DNA from: Pictodentalium vernedei
Taxonomy: Eukaryota; Mollusca; Scaphopoda; Dentaliida; Dentaliidae
Direction of reading: 5' to 3'
Assembly: GCA_031216915.1 (NCBI GenBank)
Contig: CM062295.1
Location: forward strand, 180,062,927 to 180,126,926
DNA length: 64,000 nucleotides
The first letter of the stretch is position 1. Below: more notes on the stretch, generated by a model. It was not told the origin of the DNA, ran no database searches, and was given only the letters and a program-made list of their open reading frames with translations. The stretch itself is not shown here.

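Noticed and set aside
62521-63382. Element H considered as simple A/T-rich repeat
   Set aside because: The 8-bp flank similarity and matched TAGxGCTCT ends favour a hAT-like element, though with moderate confidence.
203-64000. Host gene considered as NKCC or NCC (SLC12A1-3)
   Set aside because: [23 protein letters not shown] and [13 protein letters not shown] are KCC-type; NKCC and NCC have GILAGANISGDL-type text at TM6.

Overview
The window is about 64 kb of an AT-rich animal genome, most likely a mollusc and plausibly a bivalve. It holds six consecutive internal exons of one host gene, all on the minus strand, spread over introns packed with transposable elements. The gene is a potassium-chloride cotransporter (KCC, SLC12A4-7 group; kazachoc in flies). 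In transcript order the exons lie at 63902-64000 (cut by the window edge), 57284-57382, 52937-52994, 22961-23079, 13686-13860 and 203-301. Every junction has GT-AG borders and keeps one reading frame. Together they give about 216 residues, from the end of the large extracellular loop through TM6 to TM10. Only about 650 of 64,000 bases code for host protein; one intron is 29.9 kb. I found no other host gene, tRNA or rRNA.

The mollusc call is an inference from repeat style: tandem-repeat-bearing elements whose ends read CTCACCTGA and TCAGGTGAGC, phrases such as GGGCCATAACTCC, arrays ending in GGACGGACGG-like strings, a DIRS element and a Ty3/gypsy element. The KCC exons only say invertebrate.

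Layout from left to right. 0.2-13.7 kb: an intron with a ~150-bp degenerate array, a DIRS-type tyrosine-recombinase retrotransposon with inverted terminal repeats and internal complementary region (2.6-9.0 kb), a 166-bp array and a second repeat element. 13.9-23.0 kb: a Tc1-like element, a hAT-like element, a 165-bp array bounded by 15-bp inverted repeats, and a hAT relative carrying a TTAA-type MITE. 23.1-52.9 kb: a stack of TA-type and TTAA-type MITEs, a DIRS remnant, two further Tc1-like elements, a 10.75-kb Ty3/gypsy LTR element, a 9-copy 165-bp array, a ~315-bp array, and a hAT-like element with a Tc1-like element inside it. 53-63.9 kb: a Tc1-like copy, a second copy of the hAT family with a perfect 8-bp target duplication, TTAA MITEs, a 1.35-kb palindrome and another hAT-like element.

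The main unexplained pattern is the density of long hairpins (more than 15, arms 14 to over 50 bp). Two otherwise different MITE families share the hairpin apex GAGCTC-NNN-GAGCTC. Sequence-unrelated tandem arrays also share a repeat length close to 165 bp.
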